Assembly (NCBI RefSeq): GCF_017313225.1
Contig: NZ_JAFLNE010000002.1
Location: 496,001-560,000, forward strand
Reading direction: 5' to 3'
Origin: Allomuricauda sp. CAU 1633
GTDB taxonomy: Bacteria; Bacteroidota; Bacteroidia; Flavobacteriales; Flavobacteriaceae
DNA length: 64,000 nt
The notes under the pieces were generated by a model. It searched no databases and had not been told where the DNA came from. It was given only the letters and a program-made list of their open reading frames with translations. Of the stretch, positions 25,883 to 34,316 are shown one piece after another. How positions within the stretch are numbered: the stretch's first letter is position 1; each line of letters begins with the position of its first letter. Made by a program: the position numbers and the translations under genes.

Positions 25883-25912
25883 TTGCCCGTTGGTTGAAAA
25901 AATGTACTTTTG
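25883..25912 (+). promoter_or_regulatory. Promoter of ndk
   Basis: TTG at 25883-25885 and TACTTTTG at 25905-25912 are separated by 19 bp, an exact match to the Bacteroidota housekeeping promoter. It lies 17 bp before the ndk ATG and just past the end of the phosphatase gene. Confidence 0.75.
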
Positions 25913-25929
25913 CGCAAAATTTAAAGTAA

Positions 25930-26349
25930 ATGACTGGAAATAGAACGTTTACCATGATCAAGCCCGATGCTGTTGAGAATGGATACATTGGTGCGATTTT
26001 GGAAAAAATAACGGCCGCAGGATTCAAGATTGTGGCCATGAAGTATACACAGTTGAGCAAAAGGGATGCTGAGGAATTCTATGGTATCCACAAAGAGCGT
26101 CCATTTTTTGGGGAGTTGGTTGAATTCATGACCCGCGGCCCCATTGTTGCCGCCATTTTGGAAAAAGACAACGCCGTTGATGATTTTCGCGCATTGATTG
26201 GTGCAACCAATCCAGCTGAGGCTGCCGAAGGTACCATCCGTAAATTATACGCAAATGACATCGCAGAGAATGCTGTTCACGGTTCAGACAGCGATGACAA
26301 TGCAGCCATAGAAGGTGCTTTCCATTTTTCAGGTAGGGAAGTATTTTAA
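25930..26349 (+). CDS. ndk: Nucleoside diphosphate kinase
   Basis: Ndk, 139 aa, standard bacterial length. It balances nucleoside triphosphate pools by passing phosphate from ATP through a His intermediate. The start [18 protein letters not shown], the middle [16 protein letters not shown], and the active-site [16 protein letters not shown] (phospho-His, with the Ser-Asp that follows) are all intact. It has its own promoter and terminator, so it is a single-gene transcript. Confidence 0.97.
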   Translation: MTGNRTFTMIKPDAVENGYIGAILEKITAAGFKIVAMKYTQLSKRDAEEFYGIHKERPFFGELVEFMTRGPIVAAILEKDNAVDDFRALIGATNPAEAAEGTIRKLYANDIAENAVHGSDSDDNAAIEGAFHFSGREVF

Positions 26350-26371
26350 TTGAAAATGAAAATTATTGAAG

Positions 26372-26400
26372 AAAGCCACTCAAAATGAGTGGCTTTTTTT
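26372..26400 (+). terminator. Rho-independent terminator after ndk
   Basis: An 11-bp perfect stem (AAAGCCACTCA / TGAGTGGCTTT) with a 3-base loop, ending in a run of seven T, lies 22 bp past the ndk stop codon. Confidence 0.92.
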
Positions 26401-26466
26401 GTTCTCAAGAAAAGCAACGAATGGATTAAGCTATTTCGTTGCTCTAACTATCCTAATAGTTTACGT

Positions 26467-28080
26467 TTAGTTACATTCAGAATCTCCAATAATACTCCAT
26501 CCATGATTATTGATAAGTGTCTCTCTAGCAGATACTCCTTCATCACAAAAAATCATACCAGAAGCTCCAAGAGTCATATCTTGAGGAATATTTTGTTGTT
26601 CAGACCAGCCAACTAGGGTATTACTGTAGTTGTTTTGTGAGATCCCAGAATTATCGAACATATTGTTCATGTCCTCCACGGTACCAATATTCCATTCACC
26701 TAAATCAAGATTAAATGAGGTGGCTCTGGAAAACATCTCTGCCATAGACTCCACATTGCCGACGTTCCAGCCGCTGATATCTACATTGAACATTTCAGCT
26801 CCTCTAAACATTCCTCCCATGATAGTTACATTATTTACATTCCATCCACTAATATCTTCACTGAATGAGCTGGCTTCAGAGAACATCTGGTTCATGCTGG
26901 TCACATTACTGACATCCCAGCTTGCAAGTCCATTTCCTTGAAAGGAGGTAGCCTCATGGAACATACCTTCCATAGTTATAACATTTATCAGGCTCCAATT
27001 GCTTAAATCTCTATTGAAAGATGAAGCATGTGCAAACATATGATCTGTTGTAGTCACATTGGCCATATCCCAATTACTAATGTCACCATTGAACAACGTG
27101 GCACTTCTGAACGTACTAAACATATTGGTTACATTTTCTACATTCCAATTTTCAAGCCCCGTTCCTAAAAAAGAAAAGGTATTATAAAATGTATATTCCA
27201 TATTTTCCACATTTTCTACATTCCATCCACTTAGATCACCATTAAATTGATAAGCCTCAAGGAACATCCATTTTAAACTGGTTATTTGTGATAAATCCGG
27301 AACATCCGTTGCATTATATTGCATATTCTGACATCCACTAAAAGCAAATTCTAAACTTTGCCATTGGATGGTACCCCATTGTTCTATACTCCTTAGATTT
27401 AGTTTGGATTGAGAGTTAAACATAGTAATGGAGGGAAATTGCCCCTCGATTATCACGGTATAAGTTCCCAAAGATTCATACATATGTGAAGGAGATCCCT
27501 CTGTAAGTTGTTCAACGGCACCATCTCCCCAATTAATAGTATAGTCATATACCAAATTGATATCAGCACTAGTTCCAATGGTAATAACCTCACCATCTTC
27601 TGTGGTATCCCAAATGGTAATAAAAGATGAGAAATCCTCTCGTTCAGCTTCAACAATGTCTGTAACATTAATCATTACAGGGACTGTAACTGGTGCATTT
27701 ATGCTATCATTCACAGCCACTGTGATTTCATGGAACTGTGCAGCTTCGAAATCCAACACCTGTCCATCGGCCAAACTTAGTTCTCCTGCTTCTGTGATTT
27801 CAAACAAGTCATTGTCGTTCACGGTAATTGAAAATGTAAGTTGGTCGTTCTCTGGATCGCTAGCTACTACGGTTCCTATCACATCGGCATCCGTAATGTT
27901 CTCTGGTACTTCAAATTCGAGTCCGGTGACAAATTCTGGAGGGGTATTGACATCCCGTTCCTCTCTGTTTGTCATGGAGTTATGACTAGTGTTCTCATTC
28001 AGTTCTGTAGTTTCCTCCTTTTCACAAGCTAGAATTGCTAGCGAAAGAAAAATCAAATAAAGTAGGTTTTTCATTTTCAT
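26467..28080 (-). CDS. BspA-type leucine-rich-repeat surface lipoprotein
   Basis: A 537-aa lipoprotein (MKMKNLLYLIFLSLAILACEK; lipobox ILAC). After a polar linker, about 50-145 is a cadherin-like domain (FEVPENITDADVIGTVVASDPENDQLTFSI in parts). About 155-235 is a short beta domain with YDYTINWGDGAVEQ. From about 240 to 515 there are repeated units of the BspA/DUF285 type, each close to W-(N/D)-V-x-N-V-x-x-M-x-x-M-F-x-x-A-x-x-F-N. It probably sits on the cell surface and binds other cells or polymers. Its promoter region has two adjacent palindromes. It stands alone, facing the ndk terminator. Confidence 0.92.
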   Translation of the reverse strand: MKMKNLLYLIFLSLAILACEKEETTELNENTSHNSMTNREERDVNTPPEFVTGLEFEVPENITDADVIGTVVASDPENDQLTFSITVNDNDLFEITEAGELSLADGQVLDFEAAQFHEITVAVNDSINAPVTVPVMINVTDIVEAEREDFSSFITIWDTTEDGEVITIGTSADINLVYDYTINWGDGAVEQLTEGSPSHMYESLGTYTVIIEGQFPSITMFNSQSKLNLRSIEQWGTIQWQSLEFAFSGCQNMQYNATDVPDLSQITSLKWMFLEAYQFNGDLSGWNVENVENMEYTFYNTFSFLGTGLENWNVENVTNMFSTFRSATLFNGDISNWDMANVTTTDHMFAHASSFNRDLSNWSLINVITMEGMFHEATSFQGNGLASWDVSNVTSMNQMFSEASSFSEDISGWNVNNVTIMGGMFRGAEMFNVDISGWNVGNVESMAEMFSRATSFNLDLGEWNIGTVEDMNNMFDNSGISQNNYSNTLVGWSEQQNIPQDMTLGASGMIFCDEGVSARETLINNHGWSIIGDSECN

Positions 28081-28096
28081 CCTTTTTTGGTTTTTA

Positions 28097-28129
28097 ATTA
28101 CACGATTGTAATAAACATCTATTTAGATG
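28097..28129 (-). promoter_or_regulatory. Two adjacent palindromes upstream of the BspA-type gene
   Basis: ATTACA-CGAT-TGTAAT (28097-28112) and CATCTA-TT-TAGATG (28116-28129) are both perfect dyads, 3 bp apart. They lie 17-49 bp upstream of the ATG, where a repressor would block the promoter. The cognate regulator is unknown. Confidence 0.45.
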
Positions 28130-28234
28130 AGGTTTTAAGGAAGGATTGACGGATGGTCTATATGAATTGATGGATTTTTGTAAGGTGATTACAAAGCAGG
28201 AACTACGATTGGGATTGATAGATACAGATACCCG

Positions 28235-28765
28235 TTATGATTTGGTAGATGGATTTTTTTTGTTGGAAAACAAGAGCAGTTCCTGGCCTCCTGTGTTTTG
28301 CTTTATCGTCCCAATTTCTTGCAGTCCAATTTTTTCCAGAAGTCTGCATGATTTTCCATTGGTCGGTAACACAATGGCGGAAACGCATTCGAGTTTTAGT
28401 GCAGACTCAGCATGGTTCATTAGGGCATGGCATGCTTCAAACATGAATCCTTGCCCTTCAAATTCCGGAAGTAGTGCAAAACCAATGTCAGGATGGTCCA
28501 AATAGTCGCGTTGCAAAAACCCACAGAGCCCAATTGGAATCAAAGATGATTGTAAACAAAGTTTATAGAGTCCAAAGCCATTCTTTTTATAGGAACCGAC
28601 CAAGCTCTCATCGATATAACTCAGTGCTTGCTTCTTGGTTTTCACACCTTTATCTCCAATAAATTTCAGCCAAGTTTGGCTGTTCAGCAACTGAACGATA
28701 AAGTCAGCATCGTTGTGGTCAGCTTCCGCAATCAAAAGTCGCTCGGTCTTCAGGATGGTTTTCAC
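28235..28765 (-). CDS. GNAT-family N-acetyltransferase
   Basis: RimJ/RimL-type acetyltransferase, 176 aa. It begins LKTERLLIAEADHNDADFIVQLLNS, has the acetyl-CoA-binding region IGFALLPEFEGQGFMFEACHALMNHA, and ends with AIVLPTNGKSCRLLEKIGLQEIG. It would transfer an acetyl group to an amine, such as a protein N-terminus or a small molecule; the substrate is unknown. The gene lies 21 bp downstream of the DciA-like gene on the same strand, and a 154-bp spacer with nothing else recognised separates it from the BspA-type gene. Confidence 0.9.
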   Translation of the reverse strand: MKTILKTERLLIAEADHNDADFIVQLLNSQTWLKFIGDKGVKTKKQALSYIDESLVGSYKKNGFGLYKLCLQSSLIPIGLCGFLQRDYLDHPDIGFALLPEFEGQGFMFEACHALMNHAESALKLECVSAIVLPTNGKSCRLLEKIGLQEIGTIKQNTGGQELLLFSNKKNPSTKS

Positions 28766-28786
28766 AGTATTTGGGAATACAGAGAT

Positions 28787-29083
28787 TTAACGGAGTACCA
28801 ATTTCTTCACCAATTCCCGGCCCAATTCCTCATTGATCATGGAAATAATCTTGGTCTTGCCCAAACTCAATTCTTCGCGAAGTACAGAAGAAGATAATGA
28901 AACAAAAAGTGTCTCATTTTTAAGCTCAACACCTGTGGTGTAGTTGTTCACCCCATTCCCCATCAAATTGGCCCACGCTTCCCGCGCATCCACCTTGTCC
29001 ATGCCTTTTTGGAGCTTGTTTTCTTTGATGAATTCGTTCAACGCTTCGCTTAAAGGTAAGTTTGAATTTTGTCGCTTTGCCAT
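28787..29083 (-). CDS. DUF721/DciA-like protein
   Basis: A 98-aa protein of the DUF721 family. It has the usual ending with an amphipathic, nucleic-acid-binding-type core (GVELKNETLFVSLSSSVLREELSLGKTKIISMINEELG in parts). The family includes DciA, which helps load the replicative helicase in bacteria without DnaC. Its place just after recF and a lipoprotein fits a replication role. Its ATG overlaps the preceding stop by one base (TAATG). Confidence 0.85.
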   Translation of the reverse strand: MAKRQNSNLPLSEALNEFIKENKLQKGMDKVDAREAWANLMGNGVNNYTTGVELKNETLFVSLSSSVLREELSLGKTKIISMINEELGRELVKKLVLR

Positions 29084-29505
29084 TATTTTGGGATTTTAAT
29101 GGGTTCAAATCGCTTGTAGAAATAGGTGATCCCATCTTGGTTGACCACTGCGAACGAAGTGGAATCCAATTGCACCAAGGTTTCCTCCCAATCGCTGAAA
29201 TCATTTTCATAAAGAAAGGCAAAACCACTGTTCACATGGGCAATGGAGAATTTTTCTGTATCGTTGGAAGTGGTGTAGCTGCCATCGAACTTGGGTTGCA
29301 TTTTTTTTCGATAGCCCTCGTTTTCCTCCAATTGGATAAAATCGATGCTGGGGTTCATGCCATATTCCTTTACGCTACCATCCGGGAATACTACTTCGTC
29401 AATTTCCCAGTAGCCATTCAAATAATGTAGGTCTGCTTCGGCTACAGAGGTTTTCTTGCAGCCCATAATCAGTAAAAACAGGAAAAAGGGAAGAATTCGA
29501 GACAT
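29083..29505 (-). CDS. Small lipoprotein, lipocalin-like
   Basis: I start at the ATG with first base 29505, giving 140 aa: MSRILPFFLFLLIMGCKKTS is a lipoprotein signal (lipobox IMGC). The longer open frame to 29607 would overlap recF heavily and adds unrelated residues. The mature part (YLNGYWEIDEVVFPDGSVKEYG, ... DGSYTTSND) resembles small lipocalin-like domains of Bacteroidota lipoproteins. No catalytic motif is visible. It sits one base after recF and shares TAATG with the DUF721 gene, so all three are one transcription unit. Confidence 0.8.
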   Translation of the reverse strand: MSRILPFFLFLLIMGCKKTSVAEADLHYLNGYWEIDEVVFPDGSVKEYGMNPSIDFIQLEENEGYRKKMQPKFDGSYTTSNDTEKFSIAHVNSGFAFLYENDFSDWEETLVQLDSTSFAVVNQDGITYFYKRFEPIKIPK

Positions 29506-29506
29506 A

Positions 29507-30586
29507 CTACAAGGTAAAGATTTTATAACTCTGGTGAATGGTTTTAACAACATTTTCCGTGCGTTCTGCGTGGGTGTCGCTGATAAAAATCTGTCCGAAA
29601 TTCTCATTTTTCACCAATCCAACGATGTGGGATACCCGACTCTCGTCAAGCTTATCAAAAATATCATCCAGCAGTAAAATAGGTGTGGTGCTGGCCAGCT
29701 CTTTTATAAAATGGAACTGGGCCAGTTTCAATGCAATCAAAAACGATTTTTGCTGACCTTGACTCCCAAATTTTTTAATGGGATGTCCCGCAATGGTAAA
29801 GTTTAAATCATCTTTATGGATTCCTACAGAGGTATATTGCAGAGCCCTGTCCTTATCAATGTTGCTTTCCAATAGTTTCAACAGGTTTCCTTCGGAAAGT
29901 TGACTGTCGTATGACAGCATGATTTCCTCGTTTTTGTCCGAAATATGGGCGTACTGCTCTCGAAAAATCGGGACAAAAGCGGCGATGAAGGCTGTTCTTT
30001 TTTTATGGATTTCCGTTCCTAGAAGATGTAATTGCTCGTTGTAAATCGCCAAGGTATTCGGGTCGAAGGTATGGTTGGCCACAAAATACTTCAACAACGA
30101 ATTACGCTGTACCAATACCTTATTGTATTTGATAAGGGTCTGTAAATAGGCTTTGTCTGACTGCGAAATCACCCCATCCATGAATTTTCGGCGGGTATCG
30201 CTTCCTTCAAGGATAAGATCACGGTCCGAAGGCGAGATGATGACCAACGGTAAAAATCCGATGTGCTCTGAAAACTTTTCGTAGGCTTTCCCGTTACGCT
30301 TGATGATTTTTTTAGTACCCTTTTTAAAGGAGCAGAGTATTTTTTCGGTGCGTTCTTCCTTCTCAAATTCACCTTCTACTACAAAAAAATCGGTGTCGTG
30401 TTTTATGTTTTGGGTAGAGACGGGATTAAAATAACTCTTGCCAAAACAAAGGTGGTAAATGGCGTCCAAAATGTTGGTCTTTCCCACGCCATTATCGCCC
30501 ACAAGACAGTTGATCACAGGGTCGAAATCCAGTGTCTTGGAATCAAAATTTTTGTAATTGACTAAAGATAAATGTCTTAAAAACAT
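29507..30586 (-). CDS. recF: DNA recombination/replication protein RecF
   Basis: RecF, 359 aa, the ATP-driven mediator that loads RecA at gaps in the RecFOR pathway. Walker A is GDNGVGKT (30-37), the ABC signature region is [17 protein letters not shown], and Walker B with the D-loop is [15 protein letters not shown]. It is first in a unit with a small lipoprotein and the DciA-like gene, and is transcribed divergently from the TPR membrane protein. No dnaA or dnaN is adjacent. Confidence 0.97.
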   Translation of the reverse strand: MFLRHLSLVNYKNFDSKTLDFDPVINCLVGDNGVGKTNILDAIYHLCFGKSYFNPVSTQNIKHDTDFFVVEGEFEKEERTEKILCSFKKGTKKIIKRNGKAYEKFSEHIGFLPLVIISPSDRDLILEGSDTRRKFMDGVISQSDKAYLQTLIKYNKVLVQRNSLLKYFVANHTFDPNTLAIYNEQLHLLGTEIHKKRTAFIAAFVPIFREQYAHISDKNEEIMLSYDSQLSEGNLLKLLESNIDKDRALQYTSVGIHKDDLNFTIAGHPIKKFGSQGQQKSFLIALKLAQFHFIKELASTTPILLLDDIFDKLDESRVSHIVGLVKNENFGQIFISDTHAERTENVVKTIHQSYKIFTL

Positions 30587-30664
30587 AGAGAGTTAGTGGA
30601 ACAATGTGATTTTTGGGGTTTGGCAACCGATTAAAGATTCCAAAAATAACGAATAAATTGCCTT

Positions 30665-30692
30665 TTGGTTTTGGATAAAAACTTTATTTTTG
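30665..30692 (+). promoter_or_regulatory. Promoter of the TPR membrane protein/ribH unit
   Basis: TTG at 30665-30667 and TATTTTTG at 30685-30692 are 17 bp apart, a good Bacteroidota promoter. The ATG follows 20 bp after the -7 box. Confidence 0.7.
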
Positions 30693-30712
30693 CGCGACCA
30701 ATTAAATGACGC

Positions 30713-31474
30713 ATGGCAACATACAAGAAGAGAGGCTTTAAGCCAAAAAATAAGGCTGAAGAAGCTCAAATTGAAGAACATGACAGTACAACGGCTGAGG
30801 TTTTCAATACCCTTGATGAAAGTGCTTCCAAGACCGAAGCATGGGTTCAGAAGAACCAAAACTATATTCTAGGGGTAATTGGAGCGGTAGCTATTGGAGT
30901 TTTGGCTTTTTTGGCCTACCATCAATTTATACAGAAGCCTAAAGAGGCCTCAGCGGCGAACGAGCTGTATTATCCACAACAATATTTTGACCAAGCTTTG
31001 GCCAGCGAAACCGCCAAAGATTCTTTGTTCACTTTGGCTTTGAACGGCGCCGAAGGAAAATATGGTTTTTTGGATATCATTGAAGAATATAGTGGCACCA
31101 AAGCAGCCAATTTGGCTGAATATTCTGCTGGTATGACCTATTTGAACCTTCAGCAATATGGTGAGGCTGTTTCACATTTGGAGAACTTTTCTTCGGATGA
31201 TGCCATTATGGGGGCCATGGCTAAAGGAGGTATCGGTGATGCATTCTCACAGTTGAATCAACCTGAAGATGCTTTGGACTACTACGAAAAAGCGATTGCC
31301 CATAGTGATAATGAATTCACAACGCCTAGGTTTTTGTACAAAGCCGGAGTTGCAGCCATGGAGCTAGGTCAAAATGAAAAAGCTTTGGGGTATTTTGAAC
31401 GTATCAAGGAAGAATATCCAAAATCCCCTGAGGGCATTGGCATTGATGCGCTGATTGGATTGGCCCAAAATTAA
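30713..31474 (+). CDS. TPR membrane protein, YfgM-like
   Basis: A 253-aa protein with a positively charged cytoplasmic start (KKRGFKPKNKAEEAQ), one membrane helix at about 49-70 (YILGVIGAVAIGVLAFLAYHQF) and a periplasmic C-terminal part with TPR-type helices (AEYSAGMTYLNLQQYGEAVSHLE, FLYKAGVAAMELGQNEKALGYFERI in parts). This layout matches the YfgM-like family, which in E. coli joins the SecYEG translocon to chaperones. That role here is inference. It is followed 3 bp later by ribH. Confidence 0.88.
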   Translation: MATYKKRGFKPKNKAEEAQIEEHDSTTAEVFNTLDESASKTEAWVQKNQNYILGVIGAVAIGVLAFLAYHQFIQKPKEASAANELYYPQQYFDQALASETAKDSLFTLALNGAEGKYGFLDIIEEYSGTKAANLAEYSAGMTYLNLQQYGEAVSHLENFSSDDAIMGAMAKGGIGDAFSQLNQPEDALDYYEKAIAHSDNEFTTPRFLYKAGVAAMELGQNEKALGYFERIKEEYPKSPEGIGIDALIGLAQN

Positions 31475-31477
31475 ACT

Positions 31478-31960
31478 ATGGCCACCGAGAACAAGAATTT
31501 ATCCACTTACGATAAAAGCAAAATCCCAAACGCGAAGGACCTTCGGTTTGGGATTGTTGTTTCTGAATGGAACAACGAAATCACCTCGGCACTTGCTCAA
31601 GGTGCCTTTGATGCTTTACTCGATTGTGGGGCCAAGACCGAAAATATCCTAAAATGGGATGTGCCTGGAAGCTTTGAACTCACCTTCGGAAGCAAAAAAA
31701 TGATCACGACCCAAAAAGTGGATGCAGTCATAGCCATTGGAAGTGTTATTCGCGGGGAAACCAGTCATTTCGATTTTGTCTGTAGTGCCACGGCTCAGGG
31801 CATTAAAGATTTGAATGTTGCCTATGATATCCCGGTAATTTTCTGTGTCCTGACGGATGACACCATGCAACAAGCCAAAGATCGTAGTGGCGGTAAGCAT
31901 GGCAATAAGGGAACGGAAGCGGCTATCGCGGCAATCCAAATGGCGGTGTTGGGCAAATAA
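31478..31960 (+). CDS. ribH: 6,7-dimethyl-8-ribityllumazine synthase
   Basis: RibH, 160 aa, joins a ribityl-aminopyrimidine with dihydroxybutanone phosphate in the second-last step of riboflavin synthesis. The substrate-site motifs are visible: WNNEITSALAQGAFDAL, WDVPGSFELTFGSKKM, AIGSVIRGETSHFDFVCSA (with the conserved His) and CVLTDDTMQQAKDRSG. It follows the TPR membrane gene by 3 bp. A 224-bp repeat-rich spacer separates it from the next gene. Confidence 0.97.
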   Translation: MATENKNLSTYDKSKIPNAKDLRFGIVVSEWNNEITSALAQGAFDALLDCGAKTENILKWDVPGSFELTFGSKKMITTQKVDAVIAIGSVIRGETSHFDFVCSATAQGIKDLNVAYDIPVIFCVLTDDTMQQAKDRSGGKHGNKGTEAAIAAIQMAVLGK

Positions 31961-31962
31961 TC

Positions 31963-32100
31963 TTAAGTTCAAGTACAGGTTTCAAGCTCAAGCTCAAAAA
32001 ATCCAATATTCCAGTAATCCAACTGTTCAAAAGTTCAATTTCATAAAATTAGGGAACCCCTATGTTCATTCTTGATTCTTGAACTTGCACTTGAACCTGT
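31963..32100. repeat. Degenerate CAAG/TTGAAC-type inverted repeats
   Basis: Just after the ribH stop the DNA has AAGTTCAAG and CAGGTTTCAAG units (31963-31995), and the reverse-complement kind CTTGAACTTG and CTTGAACCTG at 32069-32100, enclosing an AT-rich stretch. The arms are imperfect copies of one another. It has no ORF and may act as an RNA hairpin, or be a decayed repeat. Confidence 0.5.
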
Positions 32101-32154
32101 CCCCCTGTTAACATTTTTTGGGAGCAGTCCCCAATGCCTTTTTTCTATTTTGAG

Positions 32155-32162
32155 TACCTTTG
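32155..32162 (+). promoter_or_regulatory. Possible -7 box before the small membrane protein/mutL unit
   Basis: TACCTTTG fits TAnnTTTG and lies 22 bp upstream of the ATG at 32185. I see no well-spaced TTG at -33, so support is weak. Confidence 0.35.
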
Positions 32163-32184
32163 AAGTTACACGGAAAAGGATACC

Positions 32185-32469
32185 ATGCGAAACCCGCTAA
32201 AGCTCAGAAAAAATAAGGAGTTCAATTATTCGCCACGCTATTACAAGGGCGAGGGCAATCCTTTTAAAATAGAACACAAACTAGATAAATTCCGAAGTAC
32301 AGCAAATACAAAAAGAGGACTCAAAAATAAGGTCAATTCTGCCATGGATGATCTAAAGGTAGAAGGGGACAAAAACCTAAAACTCCGTTTTGTCATCATT
32401 GTGGCCATTTTGGTACTGCTCTTCCTTTTTGTGATCGACTTTGATTTATCGATATTCCTGAATCCCTAA
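32185..32469 (+). CDS. Small single-helix membrane protein
   Basis: A 94-aa protein: a basic, hydrophilic N-terminal 65 residues (KLRKNKEFNYSPRYYKGEGNPF) followed by one membrane helix near the C-terminus (LRFVIIVAILVLLFLFVIDF). Homologues in Flavobacteriia are sometimes labelled riboflavin synthase subunit beta, but nothing here resembles lumazine or riboflavin synthase; the label probably came from the ribH neighbour. Function is unknown. Its stop overlaps the mutL ATG by one base (TAATG), so it is coupled to mutL. Confidence 0.8.
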   Translation: MRNPLKLRKNKEFNYSPRYYKGEGNPFKIEHKLDKFRSTANTKRGLKNKVNSAMDDLKVEGDKNLKLRFVIIVAILVLLFLFVIDFDLSIFLNP

Positions 32470-34316
32470 TGGCCGACATCATTAAACTTTTACCGGACCA
32501 TGTTGCCAATCAAATTGCAGCAGGGGAGGTGGTTCAACGGCCAGCTTCTGTAGTGAAGGAGTTGCTGGAGAATGCTATTGATGCGGGGTCCACTACCATT
32601 AAATTGATTGTAAAGGATGGAGGTAAGGCTTTGATTCAAGTGGTGGACAATGGCATAGGCATGAGTGAAACCGATGCCCGTTTATCTTTTGAGCGCCACG
32701 CCACTTCCAAAATATCCTCCGCACAGGATTTGTTCAACTTGCAGACCAAAGGGTTTCGGGGTGAGGCTTTGGCTTCCATTGCAGCCATTGCGCATGTGGA
32801 TATGCAAACTCGGACCGAATCCAAGGAAGTCGGTACGCAATTAAAAATTGAAGGAAGCAAGATTGTTTTCCAGGATGTGGTGGCCACGCCAATTGGCACT
32901 TCCATATCTGTAAAAAACCTCTTTTTCAATATTCCGGCACGTCGTAATTTTTTGAAATCCAATCAGGTGGAATTGAGGCATATTACGGATGAATTTCATC
33001 GAGTGGCCTTGGTACATCCCAATATTGAGTTTCATTTTTATAACAATGGCTCTGAAATTTTTAATCTACCCAAGAGCAAGCACCGTCAACGTATTGCCCA
33101 TATTTTTGGAAGTAAGATGGAAAGTCGCTTGGTGCCTGTGAATGAGGAAACGGAAGTGGTGAAGATTTCAGGATTCATTTGCAAGCCCGAGTTTGCCAAA
33201 AAGAGCAGGGGAGAGCAGTTTTTCTTTGCCAATAACCGATTTATCAAGAGTCCATATTTGCATCATGCAGTAGTGGCCGCTTTTGAAGGACTCATCAAAC
33301 AAGACATGTACCCAGGCTATTTCTTGTATTTGGATGTGGACCCGGCCTCCATCGATATCAATATCCATCCCACAAAAACCGAAGTGAAGTTTGATGATGA
33401 AAATACACTGTATGCCATTCTTCGGTCGACCATAAAGCACAGTTTGGGTCAGTTTAATGTGGCCCCGGTCTTGGATTTTGACCATGACCCCAATCTGGAT
33501 ACACCGTATGCCTACAAAGAAAAAGGGGCAACACTGCCCAAAGTCACGGTAGACCCAACCTTTAATCCATTTCAAAATACTTCAACGGGACGGAGTAGCG
33601 GGGGCAGTTTTCAAAAAAAGAGCAGCAAAGGTTGGGAAGGCCTATATGAAGGGCTTGAAAGTGATGTGGATATTGAAGCGTTCAGCAGTGTGGCCATTGA
33701 ATCTGAGGGGGAAGTGCAGGGGACCTTCTATTCGGATACGGATTTGGAAGAACACTTGGCCACTACGTTTCAACTGCGGCGTAAATATGTGGTGAGCACG
33801 GTAAAATCGGGAATGTTGGTCATCCATCAAAATAGGGCGCATGAGCGCATTCTTTTTGAAAAATTTTTAGGTGAAATCACCGTAAAGGAAGGAGTGAGTC
33901 AGCAACTTTTGTTTCCTTTGGAATTGAATTTCAGTAAACAAGAGTTGGTCATATTAAAAGAAATTAAGGATAGTCTAACAAATATTGGTTTTGCCTTTGA
34001 AAGTTTGGAGGAAGAAACTGTAAAAGTGACAGGTGTGCCGTTGGTGGTCCCCGAAAGTGGGATTGGCACGGTGTTGGATCGCTTGATAGCGGATTATCAA
34101 GATGGGTTCACCGATGGTTCCCTTTCGCAGGCCGAAGTGCTGGCAAAAGTACTGTCCAAAAACTTGGCGGTGCGAACTGGGGAATCTTTAGATCAGGAAT
34201 CACAACAGGCCTTGGTGAACAATTTGTTCGCTTGTAAGGAACCTAACTTGAGTCCGTTTCAAAAATTGACGTATACCATTATCTCCGAAGGAGATATCGA
34301 TAAAAAATTCAGTTAG
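32469..34316 (+). CDS. mutL: DNA mismatch repair protein MutL
   Basis: MutL, 615 aa. The GHKL ATPase half is intact: VVKELLENAIDAGS (about 28-41), VDNGIGM (59-65), TKGFRGEALASI (93-104) and FFNIPARRNFLKS. A linker rich in Ser, Gly and Thr spans about 340-430, and the C-terminal dimerisation domain follows. There the endonuclease motif, normally DQHA-x2-E-x4-E, reads HQNR-AH-E-RILF-E (453-464), so the Asp and His metal ligands are replaced while both Glu remain. It is coupled to a small membrane protein gene upstream and abuts a rhomboid gene downstream. Confidence 0.96.
   Translation: MADIIKLLPDHVANQIAAGEVVQRPASVVKELLENAIDAGSTTIKLIVKDGGKALIQVVDNGIGMSETDARLSFERHATSKISSAQDLFNLQTKGFRGEALASIAAIAHVDMQTRTESKEVGTQLKIEGSKIVFQDVVATPIGTSISVKNLFFNIPARRNFLKSNQVELRHITDEFHRVALVHPNIEFHFYNNGSEIFNLPKSKHRQRIAHIFGSKMESRLVPVNEETEVVKISGFICKPEFAKKSRGEQFFFANNRFIKSPYLHHAVVAAFEGLIKQDMYPGYFLYLDVDPASIDINIHPTKTEVKFDDENTLYAILRSTIKHSLGQFNVAPVLDFDHDPNLDTPYAYKEKGATLPKVTVDPTFNPFQNTSTGRSSGGSFQKKSSKGWEGLYEGLESDVDIEAFSSVAIESEGEVQGTFYSDTDLEEHLATTFQLRRKYVVSTVKSGMLVIHQNRAHERILFEKFLGEITVKEGVSQQLLFPLELNFSKQELVILKEIKDSLTNIGFAFESLEEETVKVTGVPLVVPESGIGTVLDRLIADYQDGFTDGSLSQAEVLAKVLSKNLAVRTGESLDQESQQALVNNLFACKEPNLSPFQKLTYTIISEGDIDKKFS

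Noticed and set aside
32185..32469. Riboflavin synthase beta subunit as the product of the small gene before mutL
   Set aside because: The protein is a basic stretch with one membrane helix; the real lumazine synthase is ribH just upstream.
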